Below, in pieces: positions 1 through 10,798 of a stretch of 64,000 nt of DNA. Source of the stretch: Myotis daubentonii (lineage: Eukaryota > Chordata > Mammalia > Chiroptera > Vespertilionidae); assembly GCF_963259705.1 (NCBI RefSeq), contig NC_081846.1, positions 55,705,205 through 55,769,204 of the forward strand, in the 5' to 3' direction. Within the stretch, counting starts at the first letter, position 1, and each line of letters opens with the position of its first letter. The notes beneath the pieces were generated by a model, which saw only the letters and a program-made list of their open reading frames with translations, was not told the DNA's origin and ran no database searches. The translations under genes were made by a program, and so were the position numbers.

Positions 1-440
1 GATACATCTTTTGCAAATATTTTCTGGGAATCTCTGGCTTATCTTCTAATTCTCTTAATATTGTCTTTGGCAGAGTTGTTAATTTTAAGGAACTCGAGCT
101 TATCAATCCTCCCCCCCCCCTCCCCCCCCATGGATTGTGTCTTTGGTGTTGTATCTGAAAAGGCATCATACCCAAGATCATCTAGATTTTCTCTTATCTT
201 CCAGGAATTTTTGTGTTTTACATTTAGATCTATGATCAGTTTTGAGCTAAGTTTGGCAAAGGGAGTAAGGTTGGTGTATAGATTCATTTTTTTGCATATG
301 GATGTCCGGTTGTTCTTGCACCATTTGCTGAAGAGACTATCTTTGTTCCATTGTGTTGCTTTTGCTCCTTTGTCAAAGATGAGTTGATATATTAATGGAG
401 GTTGCGTGTTGGTTTTTTCCATCTCCCCTCTTATAAATGC
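1..440 (-). mobile_element. LINE-1 ORF2 3'-part remnant
   Basis: Read on the minus strand, this encodes a decayed C-terminal part of L1 ORF2p. Recognisable blocks are PPLIYQLIFDKGAKATQWNK, DSLFSKWCKNNRTSICKKMN, the LTPFAKLSSK region and LNVKHKNSWKI. An in-frame stop near 39-41 and an internal Gly-rich stretch from a poly-C run at 111-129 show it is dead. It continues beyond the window start. The cysteine-containing C-terminal segment is nearby, with SQKIFAKDV-like sequence at the very edge. It is antisense to RBMS1. Confidence 0.85.
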
Positions 441-1990
441 TTTTACAGAAACTAGAAGGAACAAATAGGAAAAGAACTCTGGTGTGTTTCTTGGCCCAGA
501 GTTCTCAGTAGGCAACTTGTGACATCAGTGGGGTTCTTGGGAAGACCTTTGGAGGGAATGGAACAATTGAACTGATTTTCATGCAGGAGCACAGAATCAG
601 ATCTTTAAAAGGCATTTGAATGATAAGGAATGTAGCTTCTTGGTGGAACCTTGAAGGGAAATTTGACCTCAGGAATCACATGTATCTATGGTGTGTTTTC
701 TACCATGGATTTTCAGCACCTACTTGCCCTTTCTTCTTCTTACTCCTTCACAACCACTACCTCCACCACAAAGAGCTTGTCCAAGTTGTTTTAATTAAGA
801 TCTCTTCCCTTTGGTTAAAATTGGTTTTCATTTCTGCAACATGGTCTCCATCCATTGAGTCAGCCATGTTGTATCCACAGGCTATTTAATATAAGCCCCC
901 ACCCCTTTTTTAAAAATTTTTTACCTGAAGAGATTATAGCTTTACATGCAGGGATCAGCTTTGGTGGGCATCTCTGAGAATATGAAATGTGAAATCTATT
1001 GGGAATTTTTGTTTTTAGATTATATTTGAACAGCCAACCCAACAATATGGACCCCTCTCCTCTGACAGGTGTAATCCAACCACAAATACTGAATAACCTG
1101 TTTCTCCATTTCACAGTCTTAAAGGCTGCAAAGTTTGTCACCAAACGGGACAGTGATGATATGAGAACCATTTTTTTTATTATAATGATGAAAAACGTAT
1201 AACATACAATTTTCCATCTTTTTTTCCCATCATAGTTCACATTTAGTATTTTTCTGTATTTCAGGTGCACAAGATAGTGGTTAGACAATCATATACTTTA
1301 TAGAATGGTCCCCCTAATATTTTAAGTACACCCTCCCTCCCCCCCGCCCCCCCCCACCCTTACATAGCTATGAGAACCAGTTTTATTAACTAGTTGGCCA
1401 TGTGATTTTAAGCTTTGCTATCCTAACATCAAATGGGATTAAATGATACATGCCCATTTGCCCTTCCCCCACATTATGGAAAAGTAAGGACCTGTATGTG
1501 TAAAGGGGCACTGTTGTTTCATTAATATAGATGCTGTCTCTTCAGTTTGATATACCGGGAAGAACATCTGCTTCCTGACCAGTTTCTCATCTCTCATTAA
1601 TTGCCCGCCCCCCCCCCCCCCGCCGTGCCCCCAAGCTGAGCTTGTGTACTGTCCCAGCTCCCTGTGCCTTTATCTTTCTCAGCTACTATTCCTAGCCCTT
1701 TTTGAGCCACTCAGGTTTCTAAAAGGAAACAAAGAAAATATCCTCATTTGGATGCTTTTCCCTTCTTCCTGCTTGATAATTCCCTTAAATTGCTCAATTT
1801 CTTTCACATCTTAAACGCTTATGGAGAGGAACAATGTGTGTGATTAGTACAGTATATAGTATCTTTACATAGTACTCAGTTCATGCCAGGCTTGATATTA
1901 TCCTATATCCCGGTGTAAATGATAATGTTCCATAACTTTTGCCAATTCTCAGGAGCAACTGTAGTGATTATTTTGCTTGTGGATAAGGTG

Positions 1991-1994
<4 letters not shown>
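441..1994. other. Intronic sequence without recognised gene
   Basis: Apart from the L1 fragment at 1155-1375 and homopolymer C runs near 1335-1360 and 1606-1621, I see nothing that supports a gene, RNA or young mobile element here. The short open frames are not conserved in any way I can recognise. Confidence 0.6.
1155..1375 (+). mobile_element. Old LINE-1 3'-UTR fragment
   Basis: The stretch around aacatacaattttccatc, then ttcaggtgcacaagatagtg and agacaatcatatac, resembles the A-rich 3' region of old mammalian L1 (L1MA/L1MB type). The related block at 32436-32735 has the same order of motifs. It ends in a C-rich run at 1330-1360. No coding sequence remains. Subfamily assignment is uncertain. 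Confidence 0.5.

Positions 1995-2036
<42 letters not shown>
1995..2036. repeat. (CT)n microsatellite
   Basis: About 21 uninterrupted CT dinucleotides. Confidence 0.95.
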
Positions 2037-2039
<3 letters not shown>

Positions 2040-2251
2040 TAGGGGAGATGGCAGGGTGGGGATGCAATTATGGATTATAAACCTCCTAAACTATAAGAAT
2101 GATAACTTTAAGGAAGACGTGAGGGTAATGAAAAGGCAGATTGTAGGTTTCTTTTCTCTTCAAAATGTATTAGAATTCTTAGGGCAGTTACTAAGTAAGG
2201 GGGAGGGGAGAGGACAGCTTCAGCTATAAGATTGGCCAGAGCACTATTCTT

Positions 2252-2470
2252 TTTTTTTTAATTTATATTTTATTGATTTTTTTACAGAGAGGAAGGGAGA
2301 GGGATAGAGAGCTAGAAACATCGATGAGAAAGAAACATCGACTAGCTGCCTCCCGCACACTCCCCACTGGGGATGTGCCCGCAACCAAGGTACATGCCCT
2401 TGACCAGAATCGAACCTGGGACCTTTCAGTCCGCAGGCCGATGCTCTATCCACTGAGCCAAACCGGTTTC
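2252..2470 (-). mobile_element. Ves SINE with perfect 18-bp target-site duplication
   Basis: This is a full-length tRNA-derived bat SINE in minus orientation. The tRNA-like head lies at the right end: the A-box region is the complement of ccactgagccaaacc (2449-2463) and the B-box the complement of gaatcgaacctgg (2408-2420). The body contains the gagaggaagggagaggga block, and the tail is a T-rich run on the plus strand at the left. Flanks are identical copies of ggccagagcactattctt at 2234-2251 and 2471-2488, the signature of L1-mediated insertion. The perfect duplication and low divergence from the copies at 10799 and 12160 suggest a recent insertion. Confidence 0.95.
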
Positions 2471-2488
2471 GGCCAGAGCACTATTCTT

Positions 2489-3839
2489 GAGTTTATTAGA
2501 AATAGGAAGGAAATGAGACAATAGAATTTATGGTAGGTCTTTATTTTTTTATTGTCTTTGCTGAATAGACATCTATAGTAATGCACACGGTTAGTAATAC
2601 ATTTTAGTTCACACATGATTAATTTCTGCCTTTTTTGTAAAAGACTTTTAGGTTTCCATATAGAAGAGAAGACTGCTTAGTGGGGTGTGATGTGATGGAG
2701 AGGGAAAGATTTGCTGTGGGTATAGTTGTCATGTGCCTGTTGTTCATCATCCTGTCTTTTAATGGAGGAGGCGCGTGGGCCTTCCTGCCAGGATGGAGGC
2801 CTCAGAGCTGTCCACACAGGAAGTCCTCCCTGAGTGCTTTCCACACAGGAAGTCCTCCTGATTGCTGACAAGCTCTCTTCCTGCTGGTGCCCACACCCAC
2901 TTGTGCAGGGAATGCTAATGGAGTCACCCCATTTATTTACCACTGACTGTGTTTTTTATCAACTTTGGCATGCAAATTAAGCCCCCATAAATGTTATGAA
3001 CAGGGAATTAGCTCGCTTCCCCCTGCCTTTGGATAGGCAGCTTTGGTAGGTAGCTTGTTTATATGACCTGAAGCAGTGCAATTGGGCCAGAAGAGGCTGG
3101 AATAGACTGCTATGCTCTGAGGTAGACTACTGGTACTAGGATGAGTCAGCACTTAGCTGTAGTATCTCCCCCCCCCCCCCCACACACACACACACAGTTC
3201 CTTAATTAGGTGAATTTGTGCACCAGTAAATCAGTTACAGACTTCATCCAGGGCCAGGGGAAAGGGGGGTGTCTCTCAAATTACAGGACAGCTTGGGGGC
3301 TTTGAGAGGCGAAATGTAAAAGGACAACCAGTGATGATAATGGAGGTTGGTAAAAGGTCCTCCCTTCGTAAGCTTTTTTTTTTAAGTTTAACATTTGTGC
3401 TATTAATGTCATTGCTTTGAGGTAATCCGGTTCTGAAGTTGCAGTTGAAGACTTGTCAGTGCTTTTCAGTCTGGGAGGGAGGGTCTAGTTCTTCACTGGT
3501 TACCTTGAGCTTTCCTAAAGTGCTCTCTGTTCAGCCTCAATACCCCGGAATTTTTGTTAATGAAAAGATAGATAAGGTAAAATTTTTAAAAACCAACCTA
3601 TTTAAAGCTAACTTTGTTACACACACACGCAAGCTGTTTGCTCATTAAATTAATTTAAAGGCACCTTTGACTGCTTTTCTTAGGAAAACATAGCCACCAA
3701 TGGTATTGTCATATGTTAGAGAAATTTGAATATAGTAAGGTTGCAGGAAGGCTGGGCACAGGAAAATCAGACTACAAATTGGGCTTTTAGAAGATAGTAG
3801 ACAGTGTTTGGGATGCCATTTAGAGAACTGTTTCAGGGT
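2489..3839. other. Intronic sequence without recognised gene
   Basis: Apart from the microsatellite at 3164-3197 I see no supported gene or mobile element. A direct repeat of a short ccacacaggaagtcctcc unit occurs at about 2813-2830 and 2841-2858. It is local and unexplained. Confidence 0.5.
3164..3197. repeat. Poly-C followed by (CA)n microsatellite
   Basis: A run of C residues passes directly into a short CA repeat. Confidence 0.9.
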
Positions 3840-4085
3840 TCCGGCTTTGTTGTCCAGCTGACCTGGGTTCAAATTCCAACCCTGCCTCCTACTAAATGTG
3901 TGGTCTTGGCACATTACTTAACCCCCACTCCACCCCACCCCACCCCCCACCCCCCGCCTTGAGACTCCGTTTCCTAATCTGCAAAATGGGAGAACAATCA
4001 TGTACCTGCCTCACTGGTAAAGTAATGCACATTGAGCAACTGGCACCATGTCTGGCACATACTAAGCAGGCAATACATGACAAGT
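3840..4085 (+). mobile_element. MIR SINE
   Basis: The MIR blocks occur in order: gacctgggttcaaattc (tRNA B-box), actaaatgtgtggtcttgg, ttaac, gtttcctaatctgcaaaatg, acctgcctcac, tggcacatactaagcaggca. A C-rich expansion at 3924-3958 interrupts the core. This is an old, plus-strand, nearly complete copy. Confidence 0.88.
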
Positions 4086-4366
4086 TATTACTCACAGGTT
4101 TAGATTATCATTAACCCATTCTGAATATTTAGGAGTATTTAACTTTATTGTGTATGAATTTTCTTCTTTGAATATGGACTTAAATTTTTATTTTCAGCAA
4201 GTTCTAAAAACTTAATCTTTGATGAAAAATTTTCTGCATCAGGAAATAAAAAGTTGACAACCTAGAATAATTCAGTGCTTCTCTCTTTCGGATATCTTTC
4301 TCTGTCTTCAGTGAGTTCTGAGAAATAGTTGACATTAGGATAACATGTGAATTTGAACTTGTTCTA

Positions 4367-4895
4367 TACTGAGTGGCCAGATTATTATGACCACCTGACG
4401 TTTGTAGGCAAATTAGCTATAATTTCACGCTGAAGTTGCTAGAGGGCCAGATCATTATAAACGTCTGAATAGCACAACATACCTAAGTATCGTTGCTGAT
4501 CAAGTTCATCCTATCATGTTGATGGCGTATCCCAATGGAGATGGCTTCTTCCAACAAGACAATGCGCCATGCCACGGTGCTCGTATTGTGCAGGAGTGGT
4601 TTCAAGAACATGAGGGAGACTTTACCTTGCTTAGGTGGCCTCCACAATCACCAGATCTCAATCCAATTGAGCATTTGTGGGACGAAGTTAAAAGAGCCAT
4701 CAGGCAGCTGGTTCCACAACCATCAGATCTCACAGAACTGGACAGTGCTATTCATCAGGCTTGGTGTCAGATTCCTTGCATCACCTTTCAACATCTCGTG
4801 GAGTCAATGCCAAGAAGAATCACCGCAGAATTGAAGGCAAAAGGTGGCCCAATGAAGTACTGATGGGGTGGTCATAATAATCTGGCCACTCAGTG
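4367..4895 (+). mobile_element. Internally deleted Tc1/mariner DNA transposon (DD36E type)
   Basis: The 529-bp element is bounded by TA dinucleotides (4365-4366 and 4896-4897) and terminal inverted repeats of about 28 bp that contain actgagtggccagattatta on the left and its complement on the right. A degenerate copy of the same motif recurs just inside, at about 4443-4465. The 3' third of a transposase gene is retained. The N-terminal helix-turn-helix region and the first catalytic Asp are missing, so the copy is non-autonomous. The deletion junction lies near 4465-4478. It is much larger than a typical MITE remnant but far short of a full 1.3-kb element. Confidence 0.93.
4471..4863 (+). pseudogene. 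C-terminal part of Tc1-like transposase with D(36)E motif
   Basis: The open frame reaches a stop at 4861-4863 just inside the right inverted repeat. It resembles the C-terminal catalytic region of Tc1/mariner transposases: a DQVHPIM-type lead-in, then GDGFFQQDNAPCHGA with the second catalytic Asp, then WPPQSPDLNPIEHLWDEVK with the catalytic Glu. Counting from the translation, 36 residues separate that Asp from the Glu; classical Tc1 elements have 34. This spacing matches the DD36E lineage of Tc1/mariner. The remaining 115-130 residues have no internal stop or frameshift, although the protein lacks its DNA-binding half and first Asp and cannot be active. The reading frame suggests a fairly recent deletion derivative. 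It is in the sense direction of RBMS1. Confidence 0.9.
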
Positions 4896-4897
4896 TA

Positions 4898-6098
4898 TAT
4901 AGGATTCACCAGATGTCAGTCGGTTCCCCTCCGGGTACGTTCAGGAAACCCCTTCTCCCACCTGGGATGGGGTACTAGGAGAACTCTTTTCCCTTAGGGC
5001 AGACCAGAGGGGAAGCAGGAAGGGACAGACTACATGCTCCCCACCTACTTTCCAGAGCTGGAAAATATTACTGTAATAAATACGGAGGCCTGTCAAAGAT
5101 ATATTAAATCAGCTGTGCAAATTCTGAGATGTAAATCATGCTTCTACTTCTGCCAAAAGTAAATACATAAATAAAAACCTACTACTTTCATGTCCAAATA
5201 AACTCTACATAAATCATACCTTTAAATGTTTCTTTTAATCATACGGTCCACACCCGGCCCTCCACTTTCCATCCCAAAGCAAAGCAGAGGTTAGAGCTGA
5301 TGTAGACTAGGAATGCCATCTCCGAAATGTGTGATGGTCCATTGCTTTGTGTTGGTATAATCCCTCTGAGGGGTGAGGGGAGCCCTGGTCCACAGCTTCC
5401 TTCAGTCGTCTCCAGGTCTTACCCATGGTGACCATGTTTCATCCCCCTACGAGCTGCTCTGCACATACCGGGTCCTGCAGTGAAGAACAGGGAGGTTTGT
5501 GGCAAGGACAGGTTCTCGGATGTTCATCAAAGATGATTTAAGAAAAAAACTCAGTCTTGCCTAGGTTGTCCACAGCTATGGGTTCTTGTGTAAATCAAAG
5601 GCTTGGGACAGAGAGGCCGCTGTGTGTGACTTCCCAGCACCTCTGTTAGCTGAAGTGAGAAATAGGGCTGCCTGGCTACTTCCAGGTAGCAGCTAGCAGA
5701 GGATTGAGTGACTTTGGAGAAGAAACACAGGCCTCTGCATGTGGCATGGCTGAGGGTCTGAGGTCCCACCTGTGGCAGAACAAGGGACAGGGCTTATTCT
5801 TAGTTCTACATCTAGAAACCCAGCTTCGCTGTCCCTTAGAGAAAGCCAGGGACGAGAGGAAAGGATTGGAGCTCAGTGACTTATTAATAAATCAAAGACA
5901 CTTGATGGGGTTTGATCTCAGGCAGGTTTTGTCTTGGATTAAGTAATACTGATGTTCCCAGTTCAGGTCCGTCCTTTATTTTTACATTGACTGTTGTTAA
6001 CTCTTCTTGCTACTTTTTTTATAAAAGCAAATCTCATGAGGTAAAGTGGTGTTTGGACTTATGGACCCTGGACAGTTAGAAGTAGCATCTGCATAGTA
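4898..6098. other. Intronic sequence without recognised gene
   Basis: I see no supported gene, RNA or classified repeat in this 1.2-kb stretch. Short open frames around 5551-5946 have no recognisable protein features. Confidence 0.5.
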
Positions 6099-6173
6099 TC
6101 TCTCTCTATATAAAAGCCTAAGCGACCATTATGACTGAACAACTGGTCGACCTGTCACTATGATACACGCTGA

Positions 6174-6217
6174 CCACTAGGGGGCAGACGCTTAACGCAG
6201 GAGCTGCCCCCTGGTGG
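6174..6217. promoter_or_regulatory. Convergent pair of CTCF-like motifs inside HeliBat
   Basis: CCACTAGGGGGCAG (6174-6187, plus) faces ctgccccctggtgg (6204-6217), whose complement is CCACCAGGGGGCAG. Both match the core of the vertebrate CTCF consensus closely. They also form the arms of a hairpin with a 16-nt loop. Binding is a prediction from the motif only. Confidence 0.4.
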
Positions 6218-6329
6218 TCAGTGTGATCCCACAGCCAACCTCCCGCAGCCCCTCCCCCCACCCGGCCACTGGCCAACCTCCCACGGCCCCTCCCCCCCAG
6301 CCACCAGCCAACCTCCCTCAGGGCCCCGA

Positions 6330-6352
6330 TGCCGGGGGGGGGGGGGGGGGGG
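6330..6352 (+). repeat. Poly-G run
   Basis: An almost uninterrupted G tract flanked by CG-rich sequence lies inside the HeliBat. It could form G-quadruplex structures and is also error-prone to sequence. Confidence 0.9.
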
Positions 6353-6498
6353 TCGCGCGGCGGGGGCGGGGAGATACAGCTGGCAGACCAACCTCCCATG
6401 GTCCCTCCTGTTGGCCGGCAGGCCCCCTGATAGGCCTCGATCGCCGGCCAGTCTGAGGGACCCCACCTGTGCACGAATTCATGCGCCAGGCCTCTAGT

Positions 6499-7804
6499 AG
6501 GACATAAAGAAGCGAAAGCTTTCATGTCAGATTAATGGGGATCCCAGTGTGTTGGGCTACTGGCGAACTAGGATGGTCATGGCAGAAACTGGGTGCAGAG
6601 CCAGCTGTCCATCATGGATAGTTGAGATTATGCAAGGTTACATTTATTGCAAGGGGTCTGCTTTTTGAACCAAAGTGAAATTTAATTGTGTCTTAGAGAA
6701 TCCTAATTTTCTTGTTTGTGGTAGTAAAGATCAAGCTGTAAGATTTTACATTTTGGTTGAATGTCTGTTTAATTGTATTTCTTCAAGCTGTTACTAAACC
6801 TAAGTGCTGTCCTTGGATTAGTATATTTGTTATTTAGAAGGTGTGAGATGAAAACATTTCTGTCCTGCTGTGAAGCTGCTGAGCATTTGCTGTGAGGACA
6901 CCGTGGGGTGTGCTCACTTCCATCTCAGACCGAACCAACTCACTTCCTCAAAAGTCATGTGTGTGGCATAGGGGCGGAGGCTGTGGTTGCTTTCGATTGG
7001 TTAACAGAGCGTTATCTGGTGTGAGCACAGTTTCAGTCATTCTTCCTAGGTGGCTGCTGACTGTGAAACCACACTGAGCCCTGGTTGCAAGCTTTACAAA
7101 AGATGTTGCTTGCTGTGAGGCCTAAGGAGGTTTCCAGATACTTCACCATTCTCACAGGGGTTAAATTCCATAAGGTTAGCCAGAGCAAAAGGCAGAGTTC
7201 CTGTCGGTCTTACCCAGATGTCTCAATGAAGCTGTATGCCTATCATAGAACTAGGTGAAGTTTTCCTTATTTGAGCATCTTGATTGGACTCTTAACTTTC
7301 TTACACTTGAAGAGTAATTGTGTGTTTTTTCCGCCCAACTCATCTTAATAAAATTATTAGCAACTTTCAATCAAATGTTCTTCAGAATGTGAAAACCTTT
7401 TCAAAAGTCTAATGATCTCTAAATTACTGTATTTAAAAATATTACCACATAACTGCATGCAAGTTAATTGTAAGTCTCAGTAGGTATGTTCCTTAAAATG
7501 TGTGACTAAATTAATCTTACATAAATTTAGTCATACTTAAGGTGCCCATCAGAATATTCTACTGAATAAAATCCTATTGTTAATTTCATGTTGAAAGGGA
7601 GGTTTTTTTTTGTTTTTATTTTTGTTTTTTAGGACAAACATGTTTTTAAGGTATAAATTAAAGTTTATATATTAAAGTAGCTTAAGAAAATCTGTCTTGA
7701 TACCTTGGTAACCTGATTTCATGTTGCAGATCAAACAGCTTCTGAACGGTGCTGAATACCTTCCACCTAGTCTAGTCTTTCTAACACTCCTCTTTGTTTT
7801 TCAG
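6499..7804. other. End of the RBMS1 intron upstream of the first exon
   Basis: No mobile element was recognised here. The final 100 bp include a polypyrimidine stretch and the acceptor at 7803-7804. Confidence 0.5.
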
Positions 7805-7980
7805 CAGTCTCTGGTCCCAGCCCACCCCATGGCCCCTCCCAGCCCCAGCACCACCAGCAGTAATAACAACAGCAGCAGCAGTAGCAACTCAGGATGGGAT
7901 CAGCTAAGCAAAACGAATCTCTATATCCGAGGATTGCCTCCCAACACCACAGACCAGGACCTGGTGAAGCTGTGTCAGCC
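7805..7980 (+). CDS. RBMS1: RBMS1 coding exon: N-terminal low-complexity segment and start of RRM1
   Basis: This internal exon belongs to an RNA/single-stranded-DNA-binding protein of the MSSP (c-myc gene single-strand binding protein) family. It starts after a pyrimidine-rich acceptor ending tttttcag and stops at a consensus donor, gtaagt, at 7981. The reading frame is open throughout. It encodes [17 protein letters not shown], then an Asn/Ser-rich linker, then [25 protein letters not shown] is the RNP2 strand of the first RNA-recognition motif. The exon is 176 nt, enters in phase 0 and leaves after two bases of a Pro codon, which matches the exon at 58169. RBMS1, 2 and 3 are paralogues; the [18 protein letters not shown] stretch and the Asn/Ser run favour RBMS1 from memory of the family. 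The family binds AU-rich RNA and single-stranded DNA in nucleus and cytoplasm. The acceptor is a tcagcag tandem, so an isoform lacking the first Gln is possible. Confidence 0.92.
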
Positions 7981-10798
7981 GTAAGTAGCAGTGGCTCTTA
8001 TTGTTTTTAGCTGCTAAATATTTCTTTGATCTGATTATAGAGTGATATAAATTGTGTTCTAGGAGAGGTTCAGCACAAGATGGATCTGTGAATCCTCATT
8101 ATCGACACAGTGATAGTTTCCAGATTTTAAGTCCTTGGGCACTTCTCCGGTCAGCATTAATATCACCAGAATATGCCCATGTAACAAAATAAATTGGAGC
8201 AGTTTCTCAGTAGAATTTGACTTCATTGGCATATGAGAAGTACAGTCTGAATTACTTAAAAACATGTAGCTCAGTCCTTTGGAGGAGTGCTCATTTTTGG
8301 CGGGAGCACATCTAGGGGCCAATCTGTCACATAATAACAGAAACTCTAGTTGTCACTGTTTGTCAGAAAGGTAGTTACTGCCGACCTTTATCCTAAATTT
8401 GTGTAAAACTCGTAATTCCAGCCAGGAAACGGTCGCCTGTGCTCATTAGCCACCTGTACTTTTGTGGCCCGGTTTTTCACCCTCCTCTCCTTGGGAATTC
8501 TATTCCCCATCTTCCTGTTTCCGTTCTCACTGCCACCCTTTCTGAGTCTTGTGAAGAGAGATGGGCACACGTGTGTAAAGTTCCACAGTAAGTTTGCATT
8601 CTACACTAATGTTGTCGATAGGATATAAATGTGCTGCTTCGCTGCAGTTCCATGAACTCACTAAGTGAGGAAGCACTCATTTAAAGCAAGGAGCCAGAAG
8701 CACTGTGCAGTGCAAGGACTGTGGTGTAAAGACGTAAAGGCCTTTGATCACTTTGAGCTGTAAAAGCCTACACATATAACAGCGTCTTTTATTTATCCAA
8801 AGAAAGTAAGGGTCCCCTACAAAAGGGATTTTAAAGACCCGGGAAAGGAGACATCACTAATAGATGCTTCCCATTCCCTGGAAAAATATTCCCAGTTCTC
8901 AACGTCCGATCAGTAGCATCAATTTTTCTGTTGTCCTGGGTGAAATAATTAGACTTATTCTCATTTTAAGAAAAAACATTTTCAGAACTTACTTGGTTAG
9001 TATTTCCAAGTTAGAACTAAACGTAACTTCTGGCCCTCCATGTGGTGGTGGTGGTGGTGGTTTTCCTTTGTGTTGCTTTGGAGAGGAGGGTGGGGCAGCA
9101 ACTGGTGTTTCTTTAGGATCTGAAGAGCTTGACGAACCTCATCTTAGCACCCTCCCTGTGCTTCGCTTGTGTTACGCTTTTGATCATCCCTCTTGGACTT
9201 CGACGGCCGCCCTTTGCTTCTAGGACAGTGAAATCATGGCCTGTGCTGGGGACTATTCTGAAAGCAAGTCTGGCTCTTAGGATTGGTCATGCCTGGCCCC
9301 GGCGTCAGAGGGAACTTTGCCAGGCACGGCCTGCCCTACTGCAGCTGTTCAAGATCACAAATAGGCCTTCTGCTGTCTTGTCTGCTGCTGGCCTTTACTG
9401 GCATCATCATCTCCTTTTGCAGCATAATTACAGGTAGATAGAGCGCCGTAAAGTCTAAGGTGCTAAAAATACAACTTCGTAGGAAACAGAATGAAGCTAC
9501 CCCTCAAATTCTTGAGGTTTAAGAGGAGGGAAAAGAATTTCAGATGACACATTGTGCCTCACCTAGTTTTGAATCATGTCAGCTGAGTTTTCACATCAAG
9601 GAGATGGAGTTCGATCACCATTAAATGATAGAGTAACGCCATGTTTTGTATATAGTAAATATCTATTTGGAAAAATTGAACCAGCATTTTTTTTTTCATT
9701 GAATCAAATTGTATTCCAAATGCAGTAGAAGAGCATTTTAGAATTTTTCCTAGAAAATTCATTCCTTATTTGTTGGTCTCTTTGATGTATGTGGATTTTC
9801 TTAATGTGGGGAAACATCACTCCCTGCTGTTACCAGTAGCACTTCATTCTCTCCTATCATTTGCAAATGCCCAGGTTTGATGTTTAACTCCAGTGAGAGT
9901 TTTCTCGATATGTATTATACAGAGTCGAGACATACAGTAAGAGAGGACTCTGTGTCAGTATCTGCCAAGAGTTCATTCCATTGAACACAGAGCATCTCAT
10001 AAATACCAGATTTGACTTGATGACAGTTTTGTGTCTTAGAATGGAGAGAGAGAACGTGTGCGCAATGGTATTCCTGTTTCGGACTTAATTGTTTCCAATA
10101 AAGAATAACTAGTTGGTGACATGGAAATGACAAGAATCTTATGGCAAAGTGACTCATCCTAGAGCTTCAAAAGCCCAATGGACATAATTAGAGATTTTAG
10201 AAAAGTGAGTATCCGAAACTTTTCAGAAAAGATAGGTGTAAATTCATAGCTCTAAAAAAAGAAAGACATTTTAGAAACAAAATTTAGTAATTTCAAATTA
10301 ACCTGAGTGGGGATTGCAGGATAATTGGAATAAGTAATTTGGGTCGCTAAGGGGTTGGGTATTTTAGAGGGTTACCTAACAGAAAGATGGGACTAGATAC
10401 CTAAAATGTGTGTAATAGTGACCCGGTTCCGTGCAAATAATGCTTGGTCTAAAGGCAAGAATGGCATGAAGATTGTGAAAGCTGGAGAAGAAAACAAAAA
10501 ATATTTTTTAAAAGCTTTGTTGAGAGTAGAATATACAGATGTTACAGTCTTAGAAGAAATGGCAGTGAAAAAGCTGATATAAAGTGATGAGAAATGACAA
10601 GTCAGAGTAGATGACGGTGGAAAAGCAGCCACACCCCAAGTCAGAGAGAGATTCGGGATGCTGGAAAATGTAGATCAACTTTGTTAAGTTAAGAGGGCTG
10701 GGCTTCAGTGTTAGGTTGTGGAAGGAGGTAGCATAAAGGACCAACAGGGGCGTGACAGTGGTTATGGTGCTAAGGTGGTGTGGGTTCAAAGGAGAAAT
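7981..10798. other. Intronic sequence without recognised gene
   Basis: This is low in recognisable repeats. A short (GGT)n run lies near 9042-9060. Open frames near 8864-9437 lack protein family features. I cannot support any gene. Confidence 0.5.

Larger units (their letters stand above)
6099..6498 (+). mobile_element. Non-autonomous HeliBat Helitron
   Basis: The left end begins TC after an A and continues ctatataaaagcctaagcgacc, the usual 5' end of this family. The right end has the gtgcacgaattcatgcgcc near-palindrome followed by cctctagt, i.e. the CTAGT Helitron terminus. There are no inverted repeats and no target duplication, as expected for rolling-circle transposons. The interior has an inverted pair of CTCF-like motifs (6174-6217), a GC-rich tandem segment and a poly-G run at 6330-6352. 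No Rep/helicase coding sequence is present. Confidence 0.92.

Noticed and set aside
2400..2470. tRNA gene suggested by A- and B-box sequences
   Set aside because: The boxes belong to the tRNA-derived head of the Ves SINE. The rest does not fold as a mature tRNA and is followed by the SINE body.
4367..4895. Functional, host-domesticated transposase
   Set aside because: Only the C-terminal catalytic part is present, without the DNA-binding half or first catalytic Asp, and the terminal repeats remain.
6118..6525. Overlapping GC-rich open frames
   Set aside because: They lie within a HeliBat and reflect its GC-rich tandem body and poly-G tract.
7721..7804. Possible alternative first exon with in-frame ATG upstream of the RBMS1 exon
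   Set aside because: The frame crosses a good acceptor and encodes residues unlike the family. No promoter or initiation context supports it.
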